From contig DATNMW010000133.1 of NCBI GenBank assembly GCA_035602155.1, positions 3,125 through 67,124 of the forward strand: a stretch of 64,000 bases of DNA, read 5' to 3'. Source of the DNA: Bog-159 sp035602155 (GTDB lineage: Bacteria; Acidobacteriota; Terriglobia; Bryobacterales; Bryobacteraceae). Position numbers and translations under genes: made by a program. A model generated the notes under the pieces. That model made no database searches. It saw only the letters and a list, made by a program, of their open reading frames with translations, and was not told the origin of the DNA. This document shows, in pieces, positions 24,627 through 33,920 of the stretch (position 1 is its first letter; every line of letters begins with the position of its first letter).

Positions 24627-25754
24627 TCACTGCCTTTGCGGATTGCCGGCGAGTTCATCGAGCTTCGGCAGCAACTGCCGCACGTTGGCGGCGTCGTTGG
24701 CGTTGGGCGCCAACTCCAGATATTTGCGGAAGCACCTGGCAGACTCGGCATATGCCTTTTTGTCCATTAGAAGAAGACCCAGCACGTAGGTCAGGCGCGG
24801 GATCTTCTGGTCCTTGTCCAGGCGCAATCCCTCGCGCGCGGCCCGCTCGGCCTCCTCGGGCTTGTTCAGCCGTGCGTCGGCAATGGCATTGAAGAGGTAG
24901 GCCCCCGGGAAGTCCTCCGGATCCAGTTCGATCCATAAGTGCGAGTACTTTTCAGACTCGGCCCAATCGCCCCGGTGGTCCGCCGCCACGGTCAGGTTTT
25001 CATACGGTTTCACGTACCGGGGGTCGCTCTTCTGAGCTTCTTTCCAGGCTTCGATGGCTCCGGCCGCGTCATTCCGGCTCTGGCGCGCCAATCCGAGTTG
25101 GTACCATGCGACGGCGAAATTCGGATATGTCTTGACCGCCTTGCCGAATTCGGATGCCGCGGCGTCCCACTTCTGGGCGCGCATGGCTTCCAGCCCCTTC
25201 CCGTAAGCCTTCCTGGCATTGGGAGGAGCCTGCAGCGTAGTGGCGCTGACCACCAGGGAACTGGCGCGCGAAAGCGGATGAAGGATGATGGTGCCTACGC
25301 GGGCATCGTCCATGGTGCTCTTGATGGCCAGAATAACGTTCTCGGAACGGTATCCCGGAAGAACCGCCCGCAACTCGCAGTTTCGCAGCGCTTGGGTAAT
25401 GGGCATGGAATACTGAGTCGAGGTGGCGTTAATGGCTTTGTTCAGTTCGTCGCTCCGCTGGGTGGCGGTCTGGCTGGCGTCTCCGGTAACGGTATCGCTC
25501 CCGCTGGCCGATACCTTGAAGCCGAAATGTCCCTTCTCGTCGGTCCAGGCCGCGAAACTAGCGCGGCCGTCGCAGACTTTCTCGATGCCCACCATGTCCG
25601 CCGGCGGCGACCCATCGTCCAACATCACGTTGCCGGTAAGAAAAACGACGCGCTCGGCGCTCTTGTCGATTTCGGATTGTCCCGGATTCTGGCCGCTGGC
25701 CTCGACCACGGCTGCCAGCAGCAGCCCGGCCCATATCCATGTACGGCAGCCCAT
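24627..25754 (-). CDS. Exported protein with carboxypeptidase-regulatory-like and TPR domains
   Basis: 375 aa. A signal peptide (WIWAGLLLAAVVEASGQ) is followed by a CarboxypepD_reg-like/Ig-type segment (VFLTGNVMLDDGSPPADMVG, FAAWTDEKGHFGFKVS; residues about 35-165). From about 185 there are five TPR units (GKGLEAMRAQKWDAAASEFG, AWYQLGLARQSRNDAAGAIE, and so on, to ESARCFRKYLELAPNANDA). This build is frequent in acidobacterial cell-envelope proteins. It lies just upstream of the lipoprotein/flavoprotein pair and downstream of the large TPR lipoprotein, all on the minus strand. Confidence 0.8.
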   Translation of the reverse strand: MGCRTWIWAGLLLAAVVEASGQNPGQSEIDKSAERVVFLTGNVMLDDGSPPADMVGIEKVCDGRASFAAWTDEKGHFGFKVSASGSDTVTGDASQTATQRSDELNKAINATSTQYSMPITQALRNCELRAVLPGYRSENVILAIKSTMDDARVGTIILHPLSRASSLVVSATTLQAPPNARKAYGKGLEAMRAQKWDAAASEFGKAVKTYPNFAVAWYQLGLARQSRNDAAGAIEAWKEAQKSDPRYVKPYENLTVAADHRGDWAESEKYSHLWIELDPEDFPGAYLFNAIADARLNKPEEAERAAREGLRLDKDQKIPRLTYVLGLLLMDKKAYAESARCFRKYLELAPNANDAANVRQLLPKLDELAGNPQRQ

Positions 25755-25831
25755 ACTCGCCTCCTGGCGTGTTCCTTCAATTATGCGCCTGCCGGCCCCA
25801 AAACGGAATTCGGTTTCCGAATGAAAAAACC

Positions 25832-28177
25832 TTATTGCAGCTTATTTATCAGATCGTCGATCTTGTTCTCTTCGTCCTTGGCCGGATTGCTATGCAGCGC
25901 GCGCTGCAACTCCCGCAGGGCCTTTGGCTTGTCGCCCTTCTGGGCGTACGCCATACCCAGGTGGAATCGGTATGTGGAGTTGTCCGGCTTCTGGTTCACA
26001 AGCCCCTGGAACATATCCATGGCGCTGTCGCTCATGTTCTTCTTCAGATAAATCCAGCCCAGCGTATCGGACACTTCGGTCAGGTTTGGCAGCACCTGTT
26101 TGGCGCGCTGGGCGTATGTCAACGCCTGGTCCAGGTCCCCCGAGCCGCCCTCGGCCATCATAAATGCCAGGTTGTTCAGGGCCATTCCGTCTTGCGGGTT
26201 CAACTTGATGGACTGTTCGTAAATCTGCCGGGCTTCTTTCTTCCGGCCGGCGCTCGCCAACGTCAGGGCCAGCTCGTCGACCACCGTCGAATTGCCGGGC
26301 AAGCCGTCTTTGGCTTGGTTCAGAGCTTGTATGGCTCCGTTCAAGTCCCCCTTCTTGCGCAACGTCAAGCCCAAGCGCATGTAAATGTCGCCGCGCGCCT
26401 TGGAATTCTTGTCCAGCCCATTGAGCACAGCCTGAAACTGGGCGATCGCCAGATCCGGATTCCCGGCGCGCACCGCGAGATTGCCCAGCGCCAGGCGTAG
26501 ATCGTATCGGGTGGGGCTCTTCGCCAATTCCGTTTGCAAGGCCTGAATCGCCAGATCCATATGGCCCTGTTCCGCCAGCGCCTCCGCCAGCCCAACCAGG
26601 GACCGTACATCCTGCGGATTGGCCGCGTAGGCTTTGCGGAAAATGCCCTCCGCTTCTTTCGGTTTGTCCTCCCGCATGGCTAAAATGCCCAGCGAGAAAT
26701 CGATATCCGGGGCGCTGGGATTGGCCTGGCGGACCCCCTCCAGCACCTGCCGCGCCTCGGCGTATTTCTTTTCGCCCGACAAGGCTGCCGCTTCCACCAT
26801 GCGCGCCGGAATGTTCTTCTTGTCGATCTGCAGAATCGCTTGGACGGATTTGAGAGCCGGTTCGTAGTCCGACCGCATCACTTGCAGTTGCGCCAGCGCC
26901 AGACGCGCCGGCAGGTAATCGGGCCTAAGGCGGATGGCCTCGGAAAACTGCTGGCGGGCCTGCTCATATTCCCCGCGCGCGACGTGCGCCCGCCCCAGGT
27001 TGTAGCGCGCCACGAAATTGTCCGGCACCGCGTTCACCACCGCCTGCAATTCGGAAATGGCCTTCTGCACCTCGCCCCGATCGAGCATTAAGGATGCCTG
27101 CAATCCCCGCGCGTCGGAGTCCTTGGGGTTCTCCTTCAGAATGGCGGCATTGATGTCGGCCGCCTCGGTGCGCTTGTTCTGGCGCATTAATACTTCGATC
27201 ATGCGCTTCCGATAAGCGCTCTTCTGCTTGGGGTCCTGAGCTATGCCCTCTTTGTATTGATTGAGCGCCTCTCCCAAGTCCCCGTTGCGAAAATAGAAAT
27301 CGCCAACCACCAGGTCTGCGCGGTCGAAATCCTTGGCGTGGGCCTTGATTTGGTTGAGGGCCGCCACCATGTCGTCGTGCCTGTGCAGGCTGGAGTAAAA
27401 GCCGGCCAGCGACACCAGAAAGCCGACCTGCTTGGGATTGTTTGCGGCGCCAGTCTTAAGCACCTGCTCCGCCTCTGCGATTTTACTCTGCAGCAGATAA
27501 ACGCGATACAACTCGTTATAAGCCTGGATCAAAGTCTTGTCGTCTTTAATCAGTTGCCCATAAATCTGTTCGGCCTCCGCAAACTGCCGGTCGCCGGCCA
27601 GCGCGCGCGCCAATTGCGTCTTGAGAGCCGGGGGCGGCGTCTTGTTGATGGAGATGGCTTTGCGGTATTCCGCGATGGCGCCGGCCAGCAGCGTTTCCGC
27701 TTGTTCCGGGTGGCCCTCGCGGCCGCTGATTTGCGCGCGCACGAAATCCAGGTCGGCGGTCAGCCGGTGGCCGTCGAATGAATTGGGATCGCGCTGCAGG
27801 AGATCCTTGGTGATGCCTTCCACTTCCATCAGGAGCTGGCTTTCGCGGGTGAACGCGAGATAGATCTCGGCCAACCGGACTTCCGAGTCCGCATGCTCCG
27901 GCTGCTCTTTGGGGATCAGCTCGAGGGCCCGCCGCAACTCGTTCAGGGCATTCGGAATACGGCCTAGCTTCAGATCGGTCAGCGCCAGGCGGTAATAGGC
28001 GGGACCGTATCGCTGGTCCTTCTGCAAGGCGTTGCGATACATGATGGAAGCTTCCTTGAACTTACCTCTCGCGAAGTATCTGTTCCCGTTTTCCAGATAA
28101 CGCTTCTTTGCAACGTTGGGGTCCCGGCTGCAGGAAACCAAGCTCAACGCGGCCAGGACGACTACCAGGGATTTCAT
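25832..28177 (-). CDS. Large TPR lipoprotein (PEP-CTERM/PrsT-like)
   Basis: 781 aa from ATG 28177. MKSLVVVLAALSLVSCSRDP is a lipoprotein signal with lipobox SLVSC. The rest is about 18-20 TPR repeats (YLENGNRYFARGKFKEASIM, GPAYYRLALTDLKLGRIPNA, ...NLAFMMAEGGSGDLDQALTY, DTLGWIYLKKNMSDSAMDMF). This matches large TPR lipoproteins linked to exopolysaccharide and protein-sorting loci (PrsT type), although no exosortase is in the window. It probably organises envelope assembly complexes. A longer reading to 28282 would begin inside a palindromic spacer and is rejected. Confidence 0.85.
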   Translation of the reverse strand: MKSLVVVLAALSLVSCSRDPNVAKKRYLENGNRYFARGKFKEASIMYRNALQKDQRYGPAYYRLALTDLKLGRIPNALNELRRALELIPKEQPEHADSEVRLAEIYLAFTRESQLLMEVEGITKDLLQRDPNSFDGHRLTADLDFVRAQISGREGHPEQAETLLAGAIAEYRKAISINKTPPPALKTQLARALAGDRQFAEAEQIYGQLIKDDKTLIQAYNELYRVYLLQSKIAEAEQVLKTGAANNPKQVGFLVSLAGFYSSLHRHDDMVAALNQIKAHAKDFDRADLVVGDFYFRNGDLGEALNQYKEGIAQDPKQKSAYRKRMIEVLMRQNKRTEAADINAAILKENPKDSDARGLQASLMLDRGEVQKAISELQAVVNAVPDNFVARYNLGRAHVARGEYEQARQQFSEAIRLRPDYLPARLALAQLQVMRSDYEPALKSVQAILQIDKKNIPARMVEAAALSGEKKYAEARQVLEGVRQANPSAPDIDFSLGILAMREDKPKEAEGIFRKAYAANPQDVRSLVGLAEALAEQGHMDLAIQALQTELAKSPTRYDLRLALGNLAVRAGNPDLAIAQFQAVLNGLDKNSKARGDIYMRLGLTLRKKGDLNGAIQALNQAKDGLPGNSTVVDELALTLASAGRKKEARQIYEQSIKLNPQDGMALNNLAFMMAEGGSGDLDQALTYAQRAKQVLPNLTEVSDTLGWIYLKKNMSDSAMDMFQGLVNQKPDNSTYRFHLGMAYAQKGDKPKALRELQRALHSNPAKDEENKIDDLINKLQ

Positions 28178-28942
28178 GCAAGTCCTCACGTTGATTCTAA
28201 TATACATCGGGCATCGTGGGGGCGTTATTTGAATACTGGGGTGGCGATCGCCGTGGGTAACGGCCCCCACCATCCCGGCCAACTTGCGCGAACGTGGGCT
28301 GCCCGCCCCACCCTCCGATTGTCACCGTATTTAGCGAGTCCCAACGGCTCTGTTGGCGGGCGCCGAGCCGCGGCGCCCGAAACAGTTGCGCCGATTCCGC
28401 TGAATCGGCCCATACCGTCGAAAAATCGACAATTCAAAATACGGATTTGCATGAATTCGCTTCTATTTTACGGCGAGCCGAATTATAGTGCAAATTATAC
28501 GTCTTCGTGCGCCGTCGGATGATGTATACTATTTTTGCCGGAGGGCATTTGCGAGAACGATATGGGCCACCATCGGTTCTTTTTTTCGCGGTTTCGCGCT
28601 TCTTTTCGCCCTCCTCGCGATCCCGGCCTTTCTTACCCTGCGCGATCTCGTCCGGATGCGCAACCGCTACCCGGAGTGTGCGTCCGATCCGGATTTTTCA
28701 TCTATCGATCGGAGTCAGATAAGGATTGACGGAATGCAGCAAGCAATGAGAGAAAAATTGGTGGCGCACATATGGCTTTCCCCTGCGATCCGGACCCTCT
28801 GCGAGCGTCAACAGTGCGGCTTCAAAATCGCAAATGTTCATGCCGATGAGTGAACTGGCGAAAAGCTGGGCTAGCCGGCGGGCCGTCTGGCTTACGTACC
28901 CTATCCGCCAACCTTGGATCGCGGTGGGTGAAATACTTACGA
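28178..28942. other. 765-base intergenic region with hairpins
   Basis: 28216-28270 contains an inverted repeat (GTGGGGGCGTTA with TAACGGCCCCCAC, one bulged base) with a GGCGATCGCC palindrome inside. 28440-28560 is AT-rich and may hold the promoter of the five-PAS kinase. A 121-codon GTG-initiated frame at 28488-28853 has one hydrophobic stretch but no ribosome-binding site or recognisable family. No gene is called. Confidence 0.45.
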
Positions 28943-31582
28943 ATGGCGACCATGAATAATCCAGCCGCTTTCTCTCCCGATACCGTTAAAGCTTCAACCA
29001 AAACTTCAAGCGCGGATTTTGACAGCGCGCTTGGGCCTGCGGATGAGGGCCCCCAGGCCAGCGAAGGACGCTGGCGCGCCATCTTAGACAACTCGGCGGT
29101 AGGCATCTCCGTAACGGATTTCCGCGGCAAGTTCGTCGCTACGAATCGCGCTTATCAAGAAATGGTGGGGTACTCGGAGGAAGAACTGCAATCGATGACC
29201 TACATCGACCTTACCCTCGAGGAAGACCGTCCGGCCTCCGCGGCGGTTGCCTCGGACAACTGGGCCGGCCGGCTGCCGCAATTCCAGTTGGAAAAGCGTT
29301 ATCGGCGTAAAGACGGCCGGATTATTTGGGTGAGAGTCACGGTTTCGAAATCCTCCGGCTCCGGAGACACGCCTGAAATCGGCATCGCCATCGTGGAGGA
29401 CATTACCGAGCGCAGGCGGGCCGAAGCCAGGTTGCTGGAATACGAAAAGGTGGTCGAAGGTCTTCACGAAATGATGGTGGTTCTGGACCGTGAGTACCGC
29501 TACGTGGTGGCCAACCAGGCGTTCCTCAACTATCACGGCCTGACGCGGGAACAGGTCGTCGGGCATTTCGTCCCTGAATTCGTGGGGCAAGAGAGATTCG
29601 ATCAAGTTACCAAAAACACCGTCGACGAGTGTTTCCGGGGCCGAGTCGTCAGATGCGAGATGGAACTGACTTTCCCCAACGTGGGGCGGCGGGATCTGGT
29701 CGGATCGTACTATCCGATCAAAGGCCCCGAGGGCGTCGATAGAATAGCCGTTGTCTTGGAGGACGTTACCGAGCGGAAGCGGGCAGAGGAAGCCCGGACG
29801 GCCAGCGAAGTGCGCTGGCGCGCCCTGTTCGACAATTCGGCCGTGGGCATCTCCGTAACGGATTTGCAGGGCAGGTTCATCGCCGCGAATCGCGCTTATC
29901 AGGAAATGGTGGGGTACTCGGAGGAAGAATTGCGATCCGTAACCTACGCCGACCTTACCCACGAAGAAGACCGCCCGGCTTCCGCGGCGTTTGCCGCGAG
30001 TACCTGGGCCGTCCGGGCGCCGCAATTCCAGTTGGAGAAGCGCAATCTGCGCAAAGACGGCCAGCCAATCTGGGTTCGGGTCACGAGCTCGACAAGCGAT
30101 CCCGCGACCACGCCTCAAACGTGCATAGCCATCGTCGAGGACATCACCGAGCGCAAGCGGGCCGAAGCCAGGTTGTTGGAATACGAAAAAGTCGTCGAAA
30201 GCTCCCAGGACATGATCACGGTGGTCGACCGCGATTACCGTTACCTGATTGCGAATCAGGCGTACCTTAACTATCGCGGCCTGAAGCCGGAGCAGGTGAT
30301 CGGCCATTTTGTGTCGGAGCTAACGGGGAAGGAGATGTTCGACCAGACGATCAAAGGCAAATTGGATGAATGTTTCCGGGGCGCAGTCGTCAAATATGAA
30401 GCGACATTGAGGTATTCCGGGCTCGGCTGGCGGGACCTCTTCATCACGTACTTTCCCATCGAAGGTCCCGAAGGCATCGATCGAATAGCCGCGGTGCTGG
30501 TGGATATCACCGAGCACAAGCGGGCTGAAGCCAGGTTGTTGGAATACCAGAAAGTCGTCGAAAGTTCCCAGGAAATGATCGCGGTGGTGGACCGCGATTA
30601 CCGTTATCTGATTGCGAATCAGACCTTCCTCGATTATCACGGCGTCGCGCGGGAACAAGTCGTGGGCCATTTCGTCTGGGAAATAGTGGGGCAAGAAACT
30701 TTCGAGACGTTTACCAAGATCAGGTTGGATGAGTGCTTCCAAGGCAGAGCGGTCAAAATGGAGAGCGATTTTACGTTCTCCAAACTGGGCCGGCGGGATC
30801 TGCTCAAATTTTACTTTCCCATCGAAGGTCCCGAGGGCGTCAATCGAGCGGCCGTGGTCTTGCAGGATATTACCGAGCGGAAGCGGGCGGAACGGGAGCT
30901 GCAGCGTTCGCTCCTGGAATTGCATGCGCTCAACGCCCAACTGCAAAGCGTGCGGGAGGAAGAGAGAACCAGACTGGCGCGGGAGATCCACGACGAACTG
31001 GGACAGGCTCTGACCGCCATCAAGATCGACTTGGCCGCGTTGAAGAGCGCTCCTGGCCGGGCGCAACGGCCGCAGAGCATCGACGGCATCATGAGCCGGG
31101 TCGACGAAACGATTCAATCGGTGCGCAGAATCTCGACCGAACTCCGGCCGGGAATCCTGGATCATCTCGGCTTGGCGGCCGCCGTGGAATGGGCCGCGGA
31201 AGAGTTTCAGGAGCGCACCGGAATCCAGTGCCGGGTCGGTTTGCCCGGGACGAATCCGGCGATTGATTCTGAACGGGCCACTGCGCTCTTTCGCATCCTG
31301 CAGGAGACTTTGACGAACATCGCGCGGCACGCGGGCGCCACTCGTGCGAGTATCGATTTGTCCCAGCAGGGCGGCACCGTCTCCCTGGAGGTTCGCGATA
31401 ACGGCCGCGGCATTGGGGCGGACCAGATCTCCGGCTCCGCCTCGCTGGGCATCCTGGGAATGCGCGAACGCACTGCCCTGCTTGGAGGAGAATTCATCAT
31501 TACCGGCGATCGGGGGAGCGGCACCACCGTGCGTGTCGATGTTCCAGTTGCCCATCCCTCGACGGCAAAGGGCGGATCGTGA
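28943..31582 (+). CDS. Five-PAS sensor histidine kinase (NarL-type, HisKA_3)
   Basis: 879 aa from ATG 28943; an in-frame GTG at 28850 is the alternative. There are five PAS domains, near residues 41-165, 170-288, 290-412, 416-532 and 536-655. The H box is RLAREIHDELGQALTAIKID with the phospho-His near 683, and the HATPase_c domain carries VRDNGRGIGADQ and SLGILGMRERTALLGG. No transmembrane helix is seen, so it senses a cytoplasmic cue. PAS1-PAS2 and PAS3-PAS4 are clearly a duplicated pair (ISVTDFRGKFVATNRAYQEM versus ISVTDLQGRFIAANRAYQEM). The stop overlaps the start of the cognate regulator (GTGA). Confidence 0.92.
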   Translation: MATMNNPAAFSPDTVKASTKTSSADFDSALGPADEGPQASEGRWRAILDNSAVGISVTDFRGKFVATNRAYQEMVGYSEEELQSMTYIDLTLEEDRPASAAVASDNWAGRLPQFQLEKRYRRKDGRIIWVRVTVSKSSGSGDTPEIGIAIVEDITERRRAEARLLEYEKVVEGLHEMMVVLDREYRYVVANQAFLNYHGLTREQVVGHFVPEFVGQERFDQVTKNTVDECFRGRVVRCEMELTFPNVGRRDLVGSYYPIKGPEGVDRIAVVLEDVTERKRAEEARTASEVRWRALFDNSAVGISVTDLQGRFIAANRAYQEMVGYSEEELRSVTYADLTHEEDRPASAAFAASTWAVRAPQFQLEKRNLRKDGQPIWVRVTSSTSDPATTPQTCIAIVEDITERKRAEARLLEYEKVVESSQDMITVVDRDYRYLIANQAYLNYRGLKPEQVIGHFVSELTGKEMFDQTIKGKLDECFRGAVVKYEATLRYSGLGWRDLFITYFPIEGPEGIDRIAAVLVDITEHKRAEARLLEYQKVVESSQEMIAVVDRDYRYLIANQTFLDYHGVAREQVVGHFVWEIVGQETFETFTKIRLDECFQGRAVKMESDFTFSKLGRRDLLKFYFPIEGPEGVNRAAVVLQDITERKRAERELQRSLLELHALNAQLQSVREEERTRLAREIHDELGQALTAIKIDLAALKSAPGRAQRPQSIDGIMSRVDETIQSVRRISTELRPGILDHLGLAAAVEWAAEEFQERTGIQCRVGLPGTNPAIDSERATALFRILQETLTNIARHAGATRASIDLSQQGGTVSLEVRDNGRGIGADQISGSASLGILGMRERTALLGGEFIITGDRGSGTTVRVDVPVAHPSTAKGGS

Positions 31583-32211
31583 CCCGGGTCCTCATCGCCG
31601 ACGATCACGCCATCCTGCGCCGCGGTCTGAAAGAGATCCTGGTCCGCGAGTTGGAGGGCGCCGTCTGCGGCGAAGCCATGGATGCCGTCGAAACGCTCGC
31701 CCGAATTGAAAAGAGCGAATGGGATTTGGTCATCCTGGACATCACCATGCCCGGCCGGAGCGGCTTGGACGCGCTCCACGACCTGAAGGCCGCAAGGCCC
31801 AAACTTCCCGTATTGGTTTTAAGCATGCACCCGGAAGACCAGTACGCCAAACGCGTCCTGAAAGCCGGGGCTTCCGGCTACTTGAATAAGGAAAGCGCCC
31901 CCGAAGAGCTGATCAAGGCCGTACGGAAAGTACTGGCCGGTGGCCGCTATGTGAGCGCCGCGCTGGCCGAGAAGCTGGCTTCCGAACTGAGTGAGGATAC
32001 GGTGAGGCCCGTCCACGAGGCGTTATCCAACCGGGAATTTGAAGTCCTGCAAATGATTGCCGCCGGCAAGACCGTCAGCCAGATCGCCGAGGAACTGCAC
32101 TTGGGAGTCACCACCGTCAGCACCTACCGCGCCCGAATTCTGGAGAAGATGCATATGGCCACCACCGCCGATCTGATGCGTTACGCCTTGCATAATCGCC
32201 TCATCGATTGA
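31579..32211 (+). CDS. LuxR/NarL-family response regulator
   Basis: 210 aa. The receiver domain has the acidic pair in LIADDHAILRRGL, phospho-Asp in LVILDITMPGRSG near residue 55, Thr/Ser in LVLSMHPE, and Lys in YLNKESAPEEL. The C-terminal LuxR HTH reads LSNREFEVLQMIAAGKTVSQ and ELHLGVTTVSTYRARILEKM. All phosphotransfer residues are intact. It starts with GTG inside the kinase stop and forms a coupled two-component system with the five-PAS kinase. Target genes are unknown. Confidence 0.95.
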   Translation: MTRVLIADDHAILRRGLKEILVRELEGAVCGEAMDAVETLARIEKSEWDLVILDITMPGRSGLDALHDLKAARPKLPVLVLSMHPEDQYAKRVLKAGASGYLNKESAPEELIKAVRKVLAGGRYVSAALAEKLASELSEDTVRPVHEALSNREFEVLQMIAAGKTVSQIAEELHLGVTTVSTYRARILEKMHMATTADLMRYALHNRLID

Positions 32212-32224
32212 ATTCCCCCCTATC

Positions 32225-32305
32225 TGATTGTGCAGGTTGGCAACCTGCCGGCCGATTGCCAATCGGCCAGTATACGCGACCCTCAATCGGCGAAATGCCG
32301 ATTTC
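32225..32305. repeat. Multi-hairpin palindromic repeat, copy C (outer stem weak)
   Basis: Three perfect hairpins in a row: GCAGGTT/AACCTGC (32232-32238 with 32242-32248, loop GGC), GGCCGATT/AATCGGCC (32250-32257 with 32261-32268, loop GCC) and AATCGGC/GCCGATT (32285-32291 with 32297-32303, loop GAAAT). The first two are almost the same as in copy B. The closing stem seen in A and B is only partly present. It follows the response regulator and may also act in ending its transcript. Confidence 0.75.
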
Positions 32306-32441
32306 ATCCGCGTAGTACAAATCACGACATTTATATGTTAATTGCCACTACAAATAAATCCAATTTCCATCTCTTGCGCTGGGCCTCGCGCTACGTCGCA
32401 AAATGAGAGAAGCAGCACAGTACCGGGGGGGAGGGTTTCAA

Positions 32442-32678
32442 ATGGAACATAACGGAAGGGATTGCGGGGCGCGCCGGACAAAAGTGACGCCCATGGACCT
32501 TGCGCAAGAGCGTCATCGCTTGCGCGAATCGAAAGTGCATCTGGTCTTGCTGGCGGAAGAGATGGGGCTAGCCGTGCCGCGATCCTGTTGCCTGCATCGC
32601 GGCGAAGCGGCCTGTTTATCCTGCGCTTCGGAGTGGCTGGTCTCCCACCTTCGCCTGGCGAAGGGCGCCGCAAACTGA
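32442..32678 (+). CDS. Possible small Cys-containing protein, 78 aa
   Basis: ATG 32442 is preceded by a very strong ribosome-binding site (GGGGAGGG, about 7 bases upstream), which is the main support. The protein has a central helix (PMDLAQERHRLRESKVHLVL then LAEEMGLAVP) and a Cys cluster RSCCLHRGEAACLSCASEW that could bind a metal. It precedes the Crp/Fnr regulator by 150 bases on the same strand. No family is recognised, and an opposite-strand ORF covers the same bases, so this is tentative. Confidence 0.4.
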   Translation: MEHNGRDCGARRTKVTPMDLAQERHRLRESKVHLVLLAEEMGLAVPRSCCLHRGEAACLSCASEWLVSHLRLAKGAAN

Positions 32679-32828
32679 GAGCGCCCGCAAGGGGTTCCCG
32701 CGAGTTTCCATGGCAGTGGGGCGGGGAAAACGGCAGGCTGTGCGCCGTGAAGCGTCTAGATCTCCCTTACAGCGGCCTTGCGGCGCGCTGTCGGTTGAGC
32801 TAAACTGCGGAATAAGGCGAATCCTGCG

Positions 32829-33521
32829 ATGCCTGCTACCAGCGCATTCCATAAGACCCCGAAAGAGGCTGTGGCCATGAAACCAACCTCGGATTCCGAT
32901 ATCCTTCTAGCGACAATTGTGCGCGAAGGAACTACCGTTAACTATCGCAAAGGCCAAGTGCTTTTCTCGCAAGGCGATCCATCGGATGCCGTGTTTGCGA
33001 TCCAGAAAGGCAAAGTAAAGCTCACCGTGATTTCGAAACAGAACAAGGAAGCGGTGATTGCAATTTTGACTCCGGGCGACCTGGTCGGTGAGGCTTGCCT
33101 GGTGGGTCAGCAGCCCATCCGCCTGGCCACCGCGTCCGCCATGACCGAGTCCGCGATCATTCGCATGGCGAAGCCGGCCATGATGCGCCTGCTGCGCGAC
33201 GATAACAATTTTGCCAGGCTGCTTCTCGCCTATGTGCTCACGCGTAACATTCGGATAGAGGAGGATCTGGTTGACCAGCTTTTCAATTCCAGCGAAAAGC
33301 GGCTGGCGCGGGTCCTGCTGCTGCTGGCCAACTTCGGGAAGGAAGGCGCGCCGGCCGGCGTGATTCCCGATATCAGCCAGGAAACGCTGGCGGGTCTGGT
33401 CGGCACGACCCGGTCGCGGGTGAGTTTTTTTATGAATAGATTCCGCAAACTCGGCTTTATTGAGTATAATGGTGCAATTGAAGTGCACAATTCCCTGCTT
33501 AATATCGTGCTGCACGATTAA
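32829..33521 (+). CDS. Crp/Fnr-family transcriptional regulator
   Basis: 230 aa (214 if it starts at ATG 32877, which has AGAGG upstream). The N-terminal cyclic-nucleotide-binding beta-roll is visible: YRKGQVLFSQGDPSDAVFAI, GKVKLTVISKQNKEAVIAIL, PGDLVGEACLVGQQP. A dimer helix follows, then the winged HTH ISQETLAGLVGTTRSRVSFF with FRKLGFIEYNGAIEVH. The recognition helix TRSRVSFFMNRF is typical of this group. No Fnr-type Cys cluster is seen at the N-terminus, so oxygen sensing by Fe-S is unlikely. Ligand unknown. Confidence 0.93.
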   Translation: MPATSAFHKTPKEAVAMKPTSDSDILLATIVREGTTVNYRKGQVLFSQGDPSDAVFAIQKGKVKLTVISKQNKEAVIAILTPGDLVGEACLVGQQPIRLATASAMTESAIIRMAKPAMMRLLRDDNNFARLLLAYVLTRNIRIEEDLVDQLFNSSEKRLARVLLLLANFGKEGAPAGVIPDISQETLAGLVGTTRSRVSFFMNRFRKLGFIEYNGAIEVHNSLLNIVLHD

Positions 33522-33590
33522 TAAATTACGGGCGGCCCAAGCGCGGCCTGTCGTTCCCGGTGGTCCAACGATTCCCCAGCCCTGCAAACC

Positions 33591-33639
33591 TGAGCAGTTC
33601 TGACCAAATTATGACGCGGACTTTGAGCAATTCTGACCA
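33591..33639. promoter_or_regulatory. Two direct 16-base repeats upstream of the DUF2934 gene
   Basis: TGAGCAGTTCTGACCA (33591-33606) and TGAGCAATTCTGACCA (33624-33639) differ at one base and are 33 bases apart, about three DNA turns. They lie 61-109 bases before ATG 33700 and 70 after the Crp/Fnr stop, so they could be tandem sites for a regulator. No protein can be assigned. Confidence 0.45.
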
Positions 33640-33699
33640 GACAAGCCTGTCTTGAACTTGGTTATTTAGTTAAAGGAAATATGCAACCGCGAATTACGG

Positions 33700-33903
33700 A
33701 TGGATTTCATGGCTAATGTAATGCGCATTACGACGAGAGTCTGCGAAGAATTCGCGCCGCGCGATATCGCGCCGGCAAAACAGCGGAAAATAGCCGCATT
33801 GGCATACAAGCTCTGGCTGGCACGAAGTTTTCAAGAAGGATCGCCCCAGGAGGACTGGCTGCGCGCCCGGCGCGCCGTCTGCCAGGGGCGATTGCGCGCC
33901 TGA
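33700..33903 (+). CDS. DUF2934 small protein
   Basis: 67 aa. The C-terminal half, KIAALAYKLWLARSFQEGSP then QEDWLRARRAV, fits DUF2934 (I...AY.LW...G...G....DWL.AE), a short domain common in soil bacteria and of unknown function. It is cytoplasmic with no other domain. It ends 17 bases before the next kinase gene, so the two are probably one transcript controlled by the region with the direct repeats. Confidence 0.7.
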   Translation: MDFMANVMRITTRVCEEFAPRDIAPAKQRKIAALAYKLWLARSFQEGSPQEDWLRARRAVCQGRLRA

Positions 33904-33920
33904 AGGGTACCGCACGGAGA

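Noticed and set aside
28488..28853. 121-codon GTG-initiated ORF before the five-PAS kinase
   Set aside because: No ribosome-binding site or known motif, and another frame is open over the same bases; only one hydrophobic stretch speaks for it.
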